A DNA stretch of 64,000 nucleotides from Bidens hawaiensis (GCA_021521415.1 JAIQDT010010027.1:1-64000), one strand, 5' to 3'; counted from the first letter of the stretch, positions 1-12,548 are shown. Translations and numbers: made by a program. The notes: generated from the letters alone by a model not told the origin.

Positions 1-68
1 ACTTTATCCAAAAACGAGTTAGATCTTAATGATATAATAATAATCAAAGGAATATAGATAAGAAAAAA

Positions 69-285
69 AGATTAGATTCGTTTGAAAAAAAAAGATTAGA
101 TTTGTTTGAAAAACATATTAGATTCGTTTGAAAAAAAACAGATTAGATTCGTTTGAAAAATAGATTAGATTCTTTTGAAAAAAAGATTAGATTCGCTTGA
201 AAAAAAATATTAGATTCGTTTGAAAAAAAAGATTAGGTTCGTTTGAAAAAAAAAGATTAGATTCATTTGAAAAAAAGATTAGATT
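69..285 (+). repeat. Tandem array of ~20-25 bp unit with core GATTCGTTTGAAAA
   Basis: About nine imperfect copies of a unit reading 'gattagattcgtttgaaaaa' run head to tail and differ mainly in A-run length. The position inside the LTR fragment matches the short-motif arrays of the other LTR copies in this window, all of which share an ATTCG core. Confidence 0.85.
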
Positions 286-492
286 GGATGGTTCGATTCG
301 ATTGGACTGGTTTGGGTCGATTGGGCATGGTGCTATTATGTTTCGTTGGGCCTAATCTAGGCAAGCCCATGAGCTGATTAAGCATATTCCCTAAGTAACC
401 CAATGTTATTCTAACATAATAAACCAAACTAACCAACCTCATCCTCTTCGTTAAGTCTCGCTATATTTTTAAGGACAAGTTAGTCCGTGAAT

Positions 493-547
<55 letters not shown>
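493..547. repeat. (TA)n microsatellite
   Basis: An uninterrupted or nearly uninterrupted TA dinucleotide run. Similar runs occur at about 1838-1860, 3439-3494 and 13468-13506, and a (GT)n run lies at about 727-750. Confidence 0.95.
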
Positions 548-552
<5 letters not shown>

Positions 553-1669
553 TGAAGATGGACATACTTAATAAATGAAAGAAAAGAATACATTCGTTAA
601 TCAAGGTAACTCCGTTAGATCTGTTAAACCAAACAAACGAGCCTAACTTATCAAGTAGGTTTAGTTAACTAAGCTGCAAACTTGGTTAGTTTTGTTAGCT
701 AGTGGCACGAATAATTAACATATATATGTGTGTGTGTGTGTGTGTGTGTTAAACAGTTAGGCGTGCACAACTAAGGAAAGTGATTACCGTTAGCTCCGAA
801 CGTAACCTGATCCAGGTGAGTTTCTAGCCCCATTTCCTTGTTATGTTTTCGGGGTTGTGTGCATACTCAGTGTGATTAGATAATACACTTACCTTAAGTG
901 CTAAGTGTATGTTATATGAATGTTTTACGAATGATGTTTGAATTGTTATAGAAAATGTTAAAAGAATGCATCTAATTATATGAAAGATGAAAAGCGACAT
1001 GAAGAAAGGTATGTATGAAAGTATGGTTGTATTGTCTTATGGAATGAAGGGACCAGACCCTCATATATTTGTGAGGATAGCGACTAAACCCTTATAATAT
1101 CTGTGATGTTCGGGACCAGGCCCTCATAATATATGTGATGTTAGGGACCAGACCCTTACAGTATTTGTGAGGTTATAGGGCGGAAGGCTCTTTAAAATGT
1201 AACGATAGTTATGCATGTATCATGTAAGTTAACGAAGATATGAAAGAATGAACGTATGAATGTATGCATGAAAGTAAGGTGAACAAGTAAAGTATGTAAG
1301 ATATACATATCTTCGGGTATGTATATAAGTATAGGAACGCCTTGTATGTTGCCTGATTAACTAGAATTTAGGTAGCGTAGCTGACTTTTAGTATGCACAC
1401 ATGTGAGTAGGATGAGACGGCTGGCTTAAAGAGGGGCACATGACAGAAGAATAAAGAAGCTGACATCTGAAGACTTAATTTATAATGTTTGAACTTAAAT
1501 ACATGTTTTATATTGTTTAAATTTTAAAACTTATGTAATGAATGGTTGGCATTTATCTACTCCGCGTAAAATAATAATTCACTATGAGATTTAGAATTGT
1601 GTTTATAAGTAAATCCAATGCTAAAGCAGGGCACTAGGACCGGAGCCTTTCATAAAATTACTTTATTTT

Positions 1670-2027
1670 CTAATCATAGATGTTTTACCTGAATAGCATA
1701 TTATGTAGGTGTTTTTGAATTTTTAAATAGTTTGACATTAAAAAATATATTTTTATTAAAAATTGACAAAATTAGTAAAAATTGACAAAAAAAAATTATT
1801 GCAAAAAAATTAGAAATTGCAAATAAATAATTTTCGTGTATATATATATATATATATATTTGCAATTTTCCAGATCTTTTTTTTTTGCAATTTTTCGCAT
1901 TTTAAAATTTATTTTTCTCAATTTTTAATAATTATTTCAATTTTTAAAAAATATTTTTCAATGTCAAACTATTTAGAAATAAAAAGACCTACATAACCTG
2001 CTATCCAGGTAAAATATCTAGGATTAG
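1670..2027. mobile_element. Foldback MITE (whole element is an inverted repeat)
   Basis: The left arm (from CTAATCATAGATG) and the reverse complement of the right arm (ending ATATCTAGGATTAG) align over about 80 bp, including the shared blocks TTTTACCTG, TTATGTAGGT and AATAGTTTGACATT. The AT-rich interior also pairs, around a TA run near 1840-1860. There is no coding sequence. I see no clean target duplication, so the superfamily is not assigned. Confidence 0.75.
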
Positions 2028-2492
2028 GCCAAAAAGAAACTTTAATGACCTGATTGGAACAAAATCATTTATGATTAACATAATTGAAATAATTTCAAAA
2101 CTTGGTAATATATAGAGTATTCCATGAAAAAATTAGCTTTATTTCAATGTATTTGATAAAAATGTAAAAAAAAACAAGAAGCACCATTCGTACTTATAGA
2201 GTACATACAAACCCTAACAGGTAATGTCGCTCCTATTACTTACAAACCCAATATGCCTAATTGATTTATCTATTGCTAAAGATTTTGCCTCTTAAATGGT
2301 TCACCTTTATTGGAAATTGAGCTAGCATACAAAAGAAGAAGGTCTTCTCTTCTTCTTTTCTTCCCTTCTAAAAGATGAATCATTAAATAGGAAGGCATCC
2401 CCCAAACCCAATGAAATGGGCGGGCAATTCAAATGGGAGAGATATGGAACTTATAAAGTTTTGAAGAAGAATAAGAATAAGAAGAAGAAGAA

Positions 2493-2530
<38 letters not shown>

Positions 2531-2987
2531 GGAGGAGGAGGAGGAGGAGGAGGAGGAAGAAGAAGAAGAAGTAGACAACGACTACTTTTCTTTCTTATAA
2601 ACCCCTTGCTAAACAATTTCCACCCCAAAAAGGGCATTCAATATGTAATGTCAACATCACAAATTTCAGGTGTTTGTTTTGGTTTTGGGTCTTCTGATTT
2701 TGTGTTTTTCATTAATTAGTGTTAAAATCTAAAGTATGGTTTTGACTTTGTACTCCTTAAATGTTATATTAGATTCAACTGTATGTATGCATGTCTGCTT
2801 TTAGTTTAAGTTGCAGTTTTTTTTTTCTTTTTATTTGTATTTTGTTTCTAGATAGCTGAGTTGTGTTATGCATTATTCTATTATTTGTGTGAATATGTAT
2901 TATGTTTTTTAAATGGGAAGAGATGAAAATGTAAAAATATGAATCCATGAAGATGTAAAAAGAAGAAAAACCTTTGATGTCATTTAT
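2028..2987. other. Non-coding stretch with a trinucleotide microsatellite
   Basis: I see no gene here. Positions 2464-2571 are a compound purine-rich triplet run (GAA, then GAT, then GAG, then GAA) that translates on the minus strand as proline and histidine runs; I do not consider that coding. The remainder is unassigned AT-rich DNA. Confidence 0.7.
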
Positions 2988-3436
2988 TATAACACCCCAA
3001 AATTTATATGAATAATATTAAATATTATTTACGTTGAAAGAGTTAATTTGAGTTAGTAGGAAAATAATGATGATAAAAGGATGGTAGGCTAAAATTTATT
3101 AAATTAATCATGGATTTAAGATGAAGATGTGCCTAAGATCCATGCGCTTAACAAGTATTAATATCCCTTAAACCCTAAATCATTTCCATCTCCATCATTC
3201 TACACCTTAGCCTACACCATCAAAACACACACTTAAGCCTAACACTCTCTACACTTTTCTAATCAACGATCCAAGAGCAACCGTTTTTGTCCTTATTTTT
3301 GGTAATTATTTGTTTAAGTTATTATATATTATATGTAACTATATAAATTATATTGTAATTATATAAAATCATAGATAATCAATATTTTTATAAACTAACA
3401 TATTAACCGATCACTTTTCCCAACTTTGGTTAAAAA

Positions 3437-3500
<64 letters not shown>

Positions 3501-4748
3501 TAGATTATTAAACTTGATAAAGGATTTAATGTTTTAAAAGGGTTTTAATCAAAGATATGTATTTAAAAATTTATTGTTAATTAACATATTAAAATAAAGA
3601 TATAACTTAGACTTTTTTATAAGAATATTATATCTTATATAAATATTATGATTATTTATTATTTATTATTTACAATATTAATTTAAAATAAATCTTTATT
3701 AATAATAATACTAATGCATTTTTATAAAAAAAATATTTAATATTATTTAATACAACTTTTAATAAAAATAATATTCTTAAAGAAAACGATTTATTTTTAT
3801 CATATAATAACTTTTATAAGATAAAACTTTAAATAAACTATTATGACTTCTACATACCCGTTCAATCTCTAAAGCTCTATGAATCCTCTCATTAATCTGT
3901 AGTTATATTTCCGTCATTACTCTAACTTAGGGCTTTCCGTTGATTCATCTCGTCAAGCGTGACGCTTGTTGCTACCATTTCTTATCGCATTTATTTCCCT
4001 CGCTTACTGCTAAGGTGAGTATTTCACTCCCCTATTTTACTTATTTTAAATCTTTTGGGGACATATGCGTAATTTAAATATTTGCATATTATATAGTATT
4101 CAATTTCAACTGTTAATCCTTGTGTGTATATTAGTTTATGCCTAACTTGCTATTTGCTTACTTGCTTTATTTTACTGCATTCAGAGAGGTCCAACATAAT
4201 AGTATGATCATACGACTGTCGTAGTGGCCGGCGTCCAATCGCATGACAATGGTTTCACCGACAACTTATTTTTTGTAACCAATGCCTGATTCGCATGGCA
4301 ACGGTTTAGCCCATTCTTTATTATTTGTTTGATTGTGTACATGCTATGGCTTAATTGTTATCTCATAGGAAAAGTTTGCGTTTTCTTTTAAATATTATAT
4401 TGTATCTCAATTAACTGGTGTTTTACTCACTCAACCTTGTGTTGAAAAAATTATTTCTATTTTATACGCATATACAGGTTATCATTTGAACTAGATGCAA
4501 GATTTGGTGAAGAATTTAGTATTGCTTATGTTAGATGAAACGTATTCAAGACTTAACCATTACTTAGTATAACTTAGATTTTGAATTATCTTGTTTATAT
4601 GAATTATGTACTTTGTATTTGATTTATTTGAAAAAATTAATTAAATTTAATAGATATTGTTACTTTTAATTATTGCATGATAGTACCTTGAGAGCTGTGA
4701 GCAATCAGTTTACGCCCCGGCATTTCCGCCTTAGGTTGGGGTGTGACA
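2988..4748 (+). mobile_element. 5' LTR (1761 bp) of a gag-only gypsy element
   Basis: It starts TATAACACCCC (expected TGTAACACCCC with one base changed) and ends GGGGTGTGACA. These ends form an inverted pair. It is followed at once by a tRNA-Met-like primer site. From about 3284 to the end it is homologous to 14284-15720. The first ~300 bp are unlike the corresponding LTR at 13337 and instead resemble the start of the Tekay-type LTRs, including the 'ccatcaaaacacacacttaa' region. It contains a TA run at 3439-3494. Confidence 0.65.
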
Positions 4749-4751
4749 GAT

Positions 4752-4763
4752 TGGTATCAATGC
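4752..4763 (+). other. Primer binding site (tRNA-iMet type, degenerate)
   Basis: TGGTATCAATGC matches the usual TGGTATCAGAGC at 10 of 12 positions. It lies three bases after the LTR end, which fixes the LTR boundary and the plus orientation of the element. Confidence 0.75.
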
Positions 4764-5999
4764 TTAAGGTTTAAGATAGGTCGTTAGTGGTGCCTTATGT
4801 AAGGCCCCGTTACCGGTACCCTACTTTGGACGTTGGGTTTACTCATAAACATAGTTTCTACAAATCAGAGTTAATTAAAACTTTACGTGGAATATAAAAC
4901 TTTCATTAAACATTCATAACATTTCATAAACTTGTCTTAATCAAACATTCTTGTCTTTCAATTTAAACATCAATTCATAAAACAACTTGAGTCTCCATAT
5001 GCCAGCCTCTTATTCTTCCGCCATGTGTCCCGCTCAAGCTAGCTGTCTCATTCTACTCACCTGCGTGCATACTAAAAGTCAGCTACGCTGAGTGAGTTCT
5101 AGTTAATTATATAACATACAATACATCCATATACTTACTTATATACGCACCCGAATTTACATATACATACATAGTTCTTTGCCTTTCTTCATACATTCAT
5201 ACAATCATACTTTCATTCTTTCCTTTATACATACATATATACATATACCTCGTCTTATAACCTTCACATATATTATTAGGGTATGTTCCCTACATTCACG
5301 GATATTGTTAGGGTCCGTTCCCTACATTCGCGGATATTATTAGGGTCCGTTCCCTACTTTCGCGGATATTCATAGGGTCCGTTCCCTGTCTAACTATACC
5401 TCTCATACCTTTCTATACATTCATAATTATAACTTCCATACGTACATACATCATTTATACATCATATATATATATCAAGCATATCTTTAAACTATCCCTT
5501 GACGGCATATGCAATATCCGAAGATCGTTCATGCATCATCAAGTATTCATTCATACATAAATCATATAAGGCATACACTTACCACTTAAGGAAGTGTATT
5601 AACTAATCACATCGAGTATGCACACAGCCCCGAAAACATAAAAAGGAATGGGGCTAGAAAATCACCTGGATTCTGTTACGTTCTCCGTTTATCGTTAATC
5701 CTTTCCTTAACTGAGCTCGACTGACTGTACATTAATTACATGTATCAATACTTGTCCATATTTCAGCAAAAATTGCTAAGTCTGGTCTAATCTAATGGTC
5801 TTGTTTTAGATTACAATTTACTTCGAATATTTTACTCTCAACCCTAATGTATTCGAATATAGGGTTTCAGTTACTTTAATGTTTCTTGCTTTCTTTCTTT
5901 TCTGTTCAATTAGAGTATAATCTTGTATTCATATCATAAGGGTTTCAAAGATCATTCAAGCATTCACCATACCATGCACACAATCCTTTCCTTGTAATC

Positions 6000-6665
6000 G
6001 AGCCCTACATTGTATGCGAATATATGGATTATTTGCATAGGTCCGTGTATTCTAATGGCCCATGTAATCGATCATCCATAGGTATTCGAACCCTTTCATT
6101 GTAATCGGGTTAAGCATGCATTCGAATATATATGTGCATGTATGTGGGTTTCTATAAGTGTTCAAACTAGGTTATGTAATTGATTACCACCTTTGCATGC
6201 AAGCCATATATTGTATTTGAGTAGGGTTATGTATTCGAGTGACCCTTGGTGTATGCGAGTTCAATGAGTTATCGAATAACCAACTTGTATTCGAACTAAG
6301 TGAGTGTAATTGAGTCTTACATGTATGCGAGTGTCTCATTGCACCCGAATGTAACTTGTATTCGAGTTTAAGGTTTGTAATCGATTATAGGTATTGTAAG
6401 CGAGTATTCTCATGTAATCGAATAGGCACTGTGTAATCGAGTTCAACAAGTAATCAAGTCCTTTGTTTGTAATCGAGTGGCTGTACAATGTAATCGACCA
6501 TAAGACATGTAATCGAGTTTGCCATTGTAAGCGAATATATGAGTGTATTCGGGTTAAACTTGTAACCGAATACAACAAGTGTATTCGAGTATCCTGTTGT
6601 AATCAACTACTCCATTGTAATCGTCCATAAGATTGTAAGCGAATGAGCTGCACTATGTAATCGAA
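6000..6665 (-). repeat. Short-motif array, core TTCGAATACA / TCGATTACA
   Basis: More than 25 degenerate copies of an 8-11 base motif, spaced about 15-25 bp apart, read on this strand as GTATTCGA or GTAATCGA. It is the counterpart of the array at about 9110-9900 in the plus-strand solo LTR. Confidence 0.85.
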
Positions 6666-7220
6666 TGGGCTGATCCGTTTGGGTCCGTTTACCACTATTA
6701 ACATTGTATTTCACGAATTTGACACCTTATTATGGCTCGGTATCAACCCTTGAATGTTTCCTTAACCGTTTTCAGCCAAAACTTGACCCGTGTGACCATA
6801 AAGCTTTGACCTTTATGGTCAACGACGTTCAAGGATAGATCTAGGGTTTCCTTATGAGCCATATACATCCATAAGTTCGTTAAATCCATTTTAAACATCA
6901 AGTTTGCAACTGTGTGATGAAACTAGACCCGATCTACTCTAGGGTTAAGTTTCATGGCAAACCATTCACAAAAATGTAATTTTTAAGATAAAGAACATGC
7001 CTTTATGTGTTCGTTAGATCACGGTTAGCTTGGTTATGAACTTAAATCTTGTATCTTGCTTAAATATCCAAGATCTATCAATCTTTATCTTGGTTTTTGG
7101 TCTTGGATCTCTTCCTTAACTTGCGGTCGTATGTATGGTTGTGTATGTGTGTGTTTTGAGTGTGTAGAGAATAAGGAAGATAAGAATGAGGGATTTAGGG
7201 TTTTAGGGAGGTTTAAGGGA

Positions 7221-7230
7221 GTATTTATAC
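7221..7230 (-). promoter_or_regulatory. TATA box of the minus-strand solo LTR
   Basis: GTATAAATAC on the minus strand, about 120 bases inside the LTR start. It lies just after a GGGCTTAAGAG block that recurs with a TATA box in the other LTR copies (8545, 48859, 56020). Promoter role is inferred from the conserved position. Confidence 0.55.
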
Positions 7231-7351
7231 TCTCTTAAGCCCACGAACCTAACCATCTCATCTCTTATTCCATCTTAATAAAATATTAACACACGTTTCA
7301 CAACATAATTTTCCTTTATTTATTATTAAAAACATAGGATGTTACACCTTA

Positions 7352-8384
7352 GTAACAACAATCTTAGGAGCCCCATACGTGCTTATCTGATTGCCTTATG
7401 TGTTCAAATTATTTGTTTACAACTTTCTTAGATAATTATTTAATTATTGTTATTTATTATATTGTCATGCACACACACACAACTCTGAGGCTATGCCTCA
7501 ACCTCAAAGATTTTTTTTCTTAAATATTTTAAATCAAGCAGATTGCTTTTTAATTTTGGAAAATTTCTTAAGAATTCCCTAGTGTTGTTTTTACAATTTA
7601 ACCTTAGGGCTATATTGTGTGACAAGTCACGTAGTAACTGGAAGAGGGAGAGAACTGTGAGTCGGGCCTTGGCAAACTGGTTCTGAGAACCCAAGGTAAG
7701 ACGTTATTCCTTACCTGGAGGATAACCTGACCATAGTACTCGATCTTGTAGGCCAAAGCGGGACACAACTGCCTTATGACCGACACCCTAGGTTGTCAAC
7801 CGTAAGCGCATTAGTGGATGCAATTTGTTTTAAACCGAATTCATGGTGATTCTTGGCTAAATTCATTTTTTTTCGATTATTGTGTTTTGTTATTTTAAAT
7901 GGTTAGTTGGGTGAAAAATCCATGGAACCCATGGGCACTCCTACTATCCATTTCTCTCTTTGTTTTTGTGCTTTTGTTGGAGTAATCATATGTGGTGATT
8001 CACGGGATACTACAACTACCCACATTTGTGTTTTGTTAGTTCGTTATTTAGTTGGTACAGTTAAATGCCATGGAATGCTCATGGGACGTCCAACTCTATT
8101 GTATTGATTATTCGTCAAATAGTTGGTACAATTAAAATGCAATGTAACGCTCATGGGCAGTCCAACTTAGTTGTTTTTATTCATTAGTTCGTTGGGTCAT
8201 TCAAACTGCCATGGAAAGCTCATGGGAGGCCAACACACAAACTTTGTTTCGTTAGTTGTTTGTTAAGTTAACTTAATCAAATAAATTTTAACTTTTAACC
8301 TTGCATCATCTCCTCATCTAGTTATCATGCATTAATCGTATTGACTGCGTCACCTCATAAGTATTTACGCATTGTACCCCTTAT
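7352..8384 (+). other. Leader of the gag-only element with degenerate ~70-bp repeats
   Basis: This non-coding stretch lies between the primer site (split off by the 4798-7346 solo LTR) and gag (split off by the 8385-11125 solo LTR). A block around CATGGAAnGCTCATGGG followed by CCAAC appears at about 7921 (partial), 8069, 8140 and 8210. The later copies are preceded by 'gttcgttatttagttggtac'-like sequence. Such leaders normally hold packaging and dimerisation signals, but that role is only a possibility here. I see no gene. Confidence 0.5.
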
Positions 8385-8544
8385 TGTAACATCCTAAAAT
8401 TTATATTAATAAATAAAAGGAATTATATTTGTTAAGGTGTGTTAATATTTAATTAAGATATTAAACAAAACAAAGAGTATGGACTTGGGTGGGAAAGATT
8501 GAATAAGGGATGGGATGGGCCTTAGGTCCATGGGCTTTAGAGGG

Positions 8545-8553
8545 TATAAATAT
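8545..8553 (+). promoter_or_regulatory. TATA box of the plus-strand solo LTR
   Basis: TATAAATAT lies about 160 bases into the LTR, after 'atgggctttagaggg' and before CCCCTTAAACC. The same arrangement recurs in the sister LTRs. Confidence 0.55.
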
Positions 8554-9109
8554 CCCCTTAAACCTACCTAAAACCCTAAAACCCTCATTTCTACCTTTCT
8601 TATTCTCTACACACACTAAAACACACACATAACATCTCCCTATATACGACCACAGCTAGAAGGAGGGTCCAAGACCAAAACCGAGCCTAGATTCTCATAA
8701 CCCTTGGATATTCAAGCAAGATACAAGATTATAGTCCATAACCAAGCTAACCCGTAGCCTAAAAACAAGTAAAGGTACGTCCTTTATCTTTAAAGGTTAT
8801 GTTTTTGTGAAAGATTTGTCATGAAACTTAGCTCTAGAGTAGATCGGGTCTAAACGAACCATAAAAATGTAAACTTGATAGTTATTATGGAATTAACGAG
8901 CTCATGTATGTATACGGATCATGAATAAACCTTAGATCTAGCCCAAGAACGGTTTAAACCCATAAAGGCCCAAACTTTATGGATAAACGGGTTAAGTCTC
9001 GGCCGAAAATGGAAAAAGGAACGTTTGTGGGTTGATGCCGAACCATAACAGGGTGTTAAGGTCATGAAATGTAATATTAATAGAGATAAAAAGGACCAAG
9101 CAGCTTCAG

Positions 9110-9900
9110 CTTTTCGATTACATGCGGATCATTCGATTACATGCTTCATTCGAATACAATGCATGGTCCGATTACATTGTAAGAATTCGAATACTACGGC
9201 AGGTTCGAATACAATCGCCATACTCGAATACAATCTTGATGTTCGAATACAATACATACAATAGAATATATTGACGGATTCGATTACACGGTATAAACTC
9301 GAATACAATATGTGAATTCGATTACAATGGGTCATCCGAATACAATGCTTGATTCGATTGCACGTCCTTATCCGAATATAATCATATACTCGCATACATT
9401 ATGTCATTCGATTACAAGGAACATATTCGAATACATGGAGACTCGATTACATGAGTGATTCGATTACAATGTATGACTCAATTACAAAGTGTATGTTCGA
9501 TTACAAGTATGGGCTAGCTCGCATACAACATTCATGCGTTCGAGTACAATGTGTACACTCACTTACATATGATATATTCGCATGCAATACATTCGATTGC
9601 AAACACAAAATCGATTACAAGTGACTCGAATACATAAACTAAATCGATTACATGCATGACTCACATACATTATGTACCCGATAAATAATGTATTCGCTTG
9701 TAAGGACCCATTCGAATACATTCAAGGATTCACATACAAAGTATGCATTCGAATACATGCATACACTTGAATACCACAAATGGTCCAATTACATCACGTA
9801 TTCGAATACACTAAAACTGCATACAATATTGTATTCTAATTGAACAGAAAAGAATGCATTACATTCAAATACAAATTATTTGAATACATGGGTGTTTGAA
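9110..9900 (+). repeat. Short-motif array, core ATTCGAATACA / TCGATTACA
   Basis: Several dozen degenerate copies of TTCGAATACA or TTCGATTACA, spaced roughly 15-25 bp, fill the middle of the solo LTR. The small frames on both strands here (rich in repeated IRI/YNT-like residues) are translations of this array and are not called as genes. Confidence 0.88.
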
Positions 9901-11161
9901 GGTAAAACTATACTCTAAGTATATTGTATTCTAATGCAAGGCCATACTTATGAATACACTATCATTTAAAGTCATCAGAATAGACCAGACTTAGACATAT
10001 TTGATGAGACCCACGGAATGTGATTAGGGCAAGTATTGATACATGTGATTAATGTACAGTTAGCCGAGCCCAGTTTAAGAGAGGAATAACGATTAACGGG
10101 GAACGTAACCGAATCTAGGTGAGTTTCTAGCTCCATTTCCTTGTTAGGTTTTTTCGGAGCCGTGTGCATACTCAATGTGAATGTTAATACACTTACCCTA
10201 AAATGGTAAGTGTATGTCTTGATAATGAATGTGATAGTATGTATGTTTATATTATGAACGAACGCTTGATAGTGCGTGAACGATCTTTGGATATTGCACG
10301 TATTTTTAAGGAAAGTATGTATGTTTATATTATGAATGAATGCTTGATAGTACGTGAATGATCTTCGGATATTGCACGTATTGTTAAGAAAAGTATGTAT
10401 GTTTATATTATGGATGAATGCTTGATAGAACGTAAACGATCTTCGGATATTACGCGTATTGATAAGAAAAGTATGTATAGAAAGGTATGGTATGGTTGCA
10501 CGGAATAAAGGGACCAGACCCTAATAATATATGTGAGGATAGGGACCAGACCCTAATAATATTTGTGAGGGTAAGGACCAGACCTTTACAATATATGTGA
10601 TGTTAGGGACCAGACCCTTACAATATATGTGAGGTTATAGGGTGGAAGGCTCTTTAAGTTGTATGGATAGTTATGTATGTGCTATGAAGGAAAATAATGT
10701 ATGAAGAATGAATGTATGAACATATGTAAGAGAGTAATGTGAACAGGTTAATTATGAATGGTGTACACACCTTCGGGCATTTGTGCAAGTATGGGAATCA
10801 ATTGTATGTTGTATGATTAAATAGAACTCACTCAGCGTAGCTGACTTTTAGTATGCACGCAGGTAAGTAGATTGAGACAGCTAACTTGAGCGGGACACAT
10901 GGCCGAAGAATAAGAGGCTGGCATCTGAAGACTCAAGTTGTTTTTATGAATTGATGTTTAAATTGAAAGACAAGAATGTTTGATTAAGACAAGTTTATGA
11001 AATGTTATGAATGTTAAATGAAAGTTTTATAATCCACGCAAAGTTTTAATTAACTCTGATTTGTAGAACTGTGTTTATGAGTAAATCCAACGTCCAACGT
11101 GAGGCACTGGCAACGGGGCCTTACACTTATCTTACAATCTTTTACCTTTATCCCTCATAGA

Positions 11162-12548
11162 ATGTCTTCACTAAGAAATTGTCGTCGTCATCAACGTTCA
11201 TCTGGTTCTCACGACCACCGCTTGGCTGCTAGAGTCACGAAAGAGTTTGTTACTACTATAAACACAATCATAACCCAAAGCCAGAGCCTCAAGTCTAATG
11301 GATTTGCTACTTCGGCTGCACCAAAAATTATGACTTTCATAACGTTTTGAGTACCAAACCTACTTCATTTCGTGGTGAGAAAAATGCCACCAAACTGCTG
11401 CAATGGTTCAAGAAGATGGAGAATGTGTTCATCCACTATGAATGTCCCGACGCTAAACGGACTAAGTTCGCCTCGAGCGTTTTCGAGGACCGAGCTATCA
11501 CATGGTGGAATGCCTTGAAAGCCGACCAAGGAGCCGATATGGTTGTAGCCATGCCTTGGGAGAATCTCAAAGAGGCTATGAAGAAAGAGTTTTTCGCCGA
11601 ACATGAACTGCTAAGGCTTGAAGCTGAGTTTTGGGATCTCAAGCAATCGGTGGGGATAACTCCACCTATTCCAACCGTTTCCGTGAACTTAGCCATATCA
11701 TACCTCACCTTGTAACCCGCGATAACCGCGACATTCAGAATTACATCCGCGGTTTACCATACATTTTCCGTGATGATGTGGTGAGTCGTGACCCCTTAAC
11801 CATCGGTGAGGCTATGGACCTAGCTGCTTCCCTCATCGACAATCATGTTAGGGATGGGACCTTATCCCGAAAGGATTCCAAGCCTAATCCCGACAAGACC
11901 GAAACCGACTCATCCCCTGATGCTAAAGCCGAACCCAAACCTACTTCAAATAACAATATTCACTACAACAATAAGCGTAAAGCTAACCATCAAAACTATG
12001 TCATTAACCAACCCAATAACCAACCTCCTCCTAACCAAAACCAAAATGCCCCGAACAAAAGAGCCTACTCCTGACCTCATTCTCTATGTTCCATGTGTAA
12101 CCATCATCACTCTACTTAATCCCCTTGTCGACTATGCACCCAATGCAATCATTATAGCCACCTTTCTAACACTTGTCGTGTCCCGCCTAATGAACAAGCC
12201 GCCCCACATGCTCAACCCGGTGTTCCTAATACCCGTGCTTATTACCATTATGGAGACCCAAATCATTTCTGCAACGCGTGCCTTCAGCTTATCCATGCTC
12301 ATCAAGCTCAAGCTATGGCTGCACTTCAACCCCATGTCCTTCAAGCTCCTCCCATTAATCAAGGTCAACCATACCTAACCCAACTCTACCAAACCCCGCA
12401 CCCGCAAGCTCAAGCGTACCAAACATACTCTACTAAAGCCCCTGCTATGCAAGTTCAGCCCATTTCAGCCATTCCAAGTCAATCTACCTCGACTGCTCCA
12501 ACTCCTATGAATGCAACTCCTCATGGTGGTTCAAGTTACATCAGTTAA
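11162..12548 (+). pseudogene. gag of the gag-only gypsy element (broken)
   Basis: Gag forms the capsid and nucleocapsid of the retrotransposon particle. The start is the ATG at 11162. The capsid region is recognisable by the 'CTWWNALK'-like block (here AITWWNALKADQG), about residue 115 in the joined reading, and by a later SNRFREL block, typical of plant gypsy gag. A proline/asparagine-rich linker follows, then zinc-knuckle sequence: one canonical C-x2-C-x4-H-x4-C (CTQCNHYSHLSNTC, about 12140-12180) and a degenerate YHYGDPNHFCNAC. Breaks: a frameshift near 11345 in a T run, another near 11649, then in-frame TGA (12072-12074) and TAA (about 12117-12119). No protease or RT follows before the LTR at 13337, so the element carried gag only. 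Confidence 0.8.

Larger units (their letters stand above)
1..1652 (+). mobile_element. 3' part of a gypsy (Tekay-like) LTR, left end outside or eroded
   Basis: From about 750 to 1652 this follows the right half of the LTR family seen at 8385-11125, 16433-18551 and 48698-50915. The shared blocks are the GTGCACAACTAAGG block, the 'tttctagccccatttccttg' block, the ~30-bp 'gaccagaccct' repeats (about 1045-1175), the 'tagctgacttttagtatgca' block and an end like GGAGCCTTTCA. The terminal CCTTACA has decayed. The part left of 750 holds a short tandem array, as other members do at that place, but I cannot find a TGTAACATCC start. No target duplication can be tested. Confidence 0.7.
4798..7346 (-). 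mobile_element. Solo gypsy LTR (2549 bp) with perfect TSD CCTTA
   Basis: On the minus strand it runs TGTAACATCC...CCTTACA, here seen as TGTAAGGCC...GGATGTTACA. The 5 bp on each side are identical (CCTTA at 4793-4797 and 7347-7351). No internal region is present, so it is a solo LTR left by LTR-LTR recombination. It sits in the leader of the gag-only element. Inside are ~30-bp repeats of the 'gggtccgttccct' type (about 5280-5395) and a long array of GTATTCGA/GTAATCGA motifs (about 6000-6665). Short reading frames within are translations of these repeats. Confidence 0.93.
8385..11125 (+). mobile_element. Solo gypsy LTR (2741 bp) with perfect TSD CTTAT
   Basis: It begins TGTAACATCC and ends GGGGCCTTACA. 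CTTAT flanks it at 8380-8384 and 11126-11130. There is no internal region. Modules in order: TATA box, a ~0.8 kb array of TTCGAATACA-type motifs (about 9110-9900), the 'gtttctagctccatttccttg' block, a repeated 'cgtatt...gaaagtatgtatg' block near 10265-10470, four ~30-bp 'gaccagaccct' units (about 10508-10640), and the conserved 'gtagctgacttttagtatgc' block. It interrupts the gag-only element just upstream of gag. Confidence 0.94.

Noticed and set aside
2383..2637. Minus-strand frame rich in proline, histidine and leucine runs
   Set aside because: It is the translation of the GAA/GAT/GAG triplet microsatellite, with no domain or conserved start context.
9064..9395. Overlapping frames on both strands with repeated IRI/YNT-like words
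   Set aside because: They are translations of the TTCGAATACA motif array inside a solo LTR.
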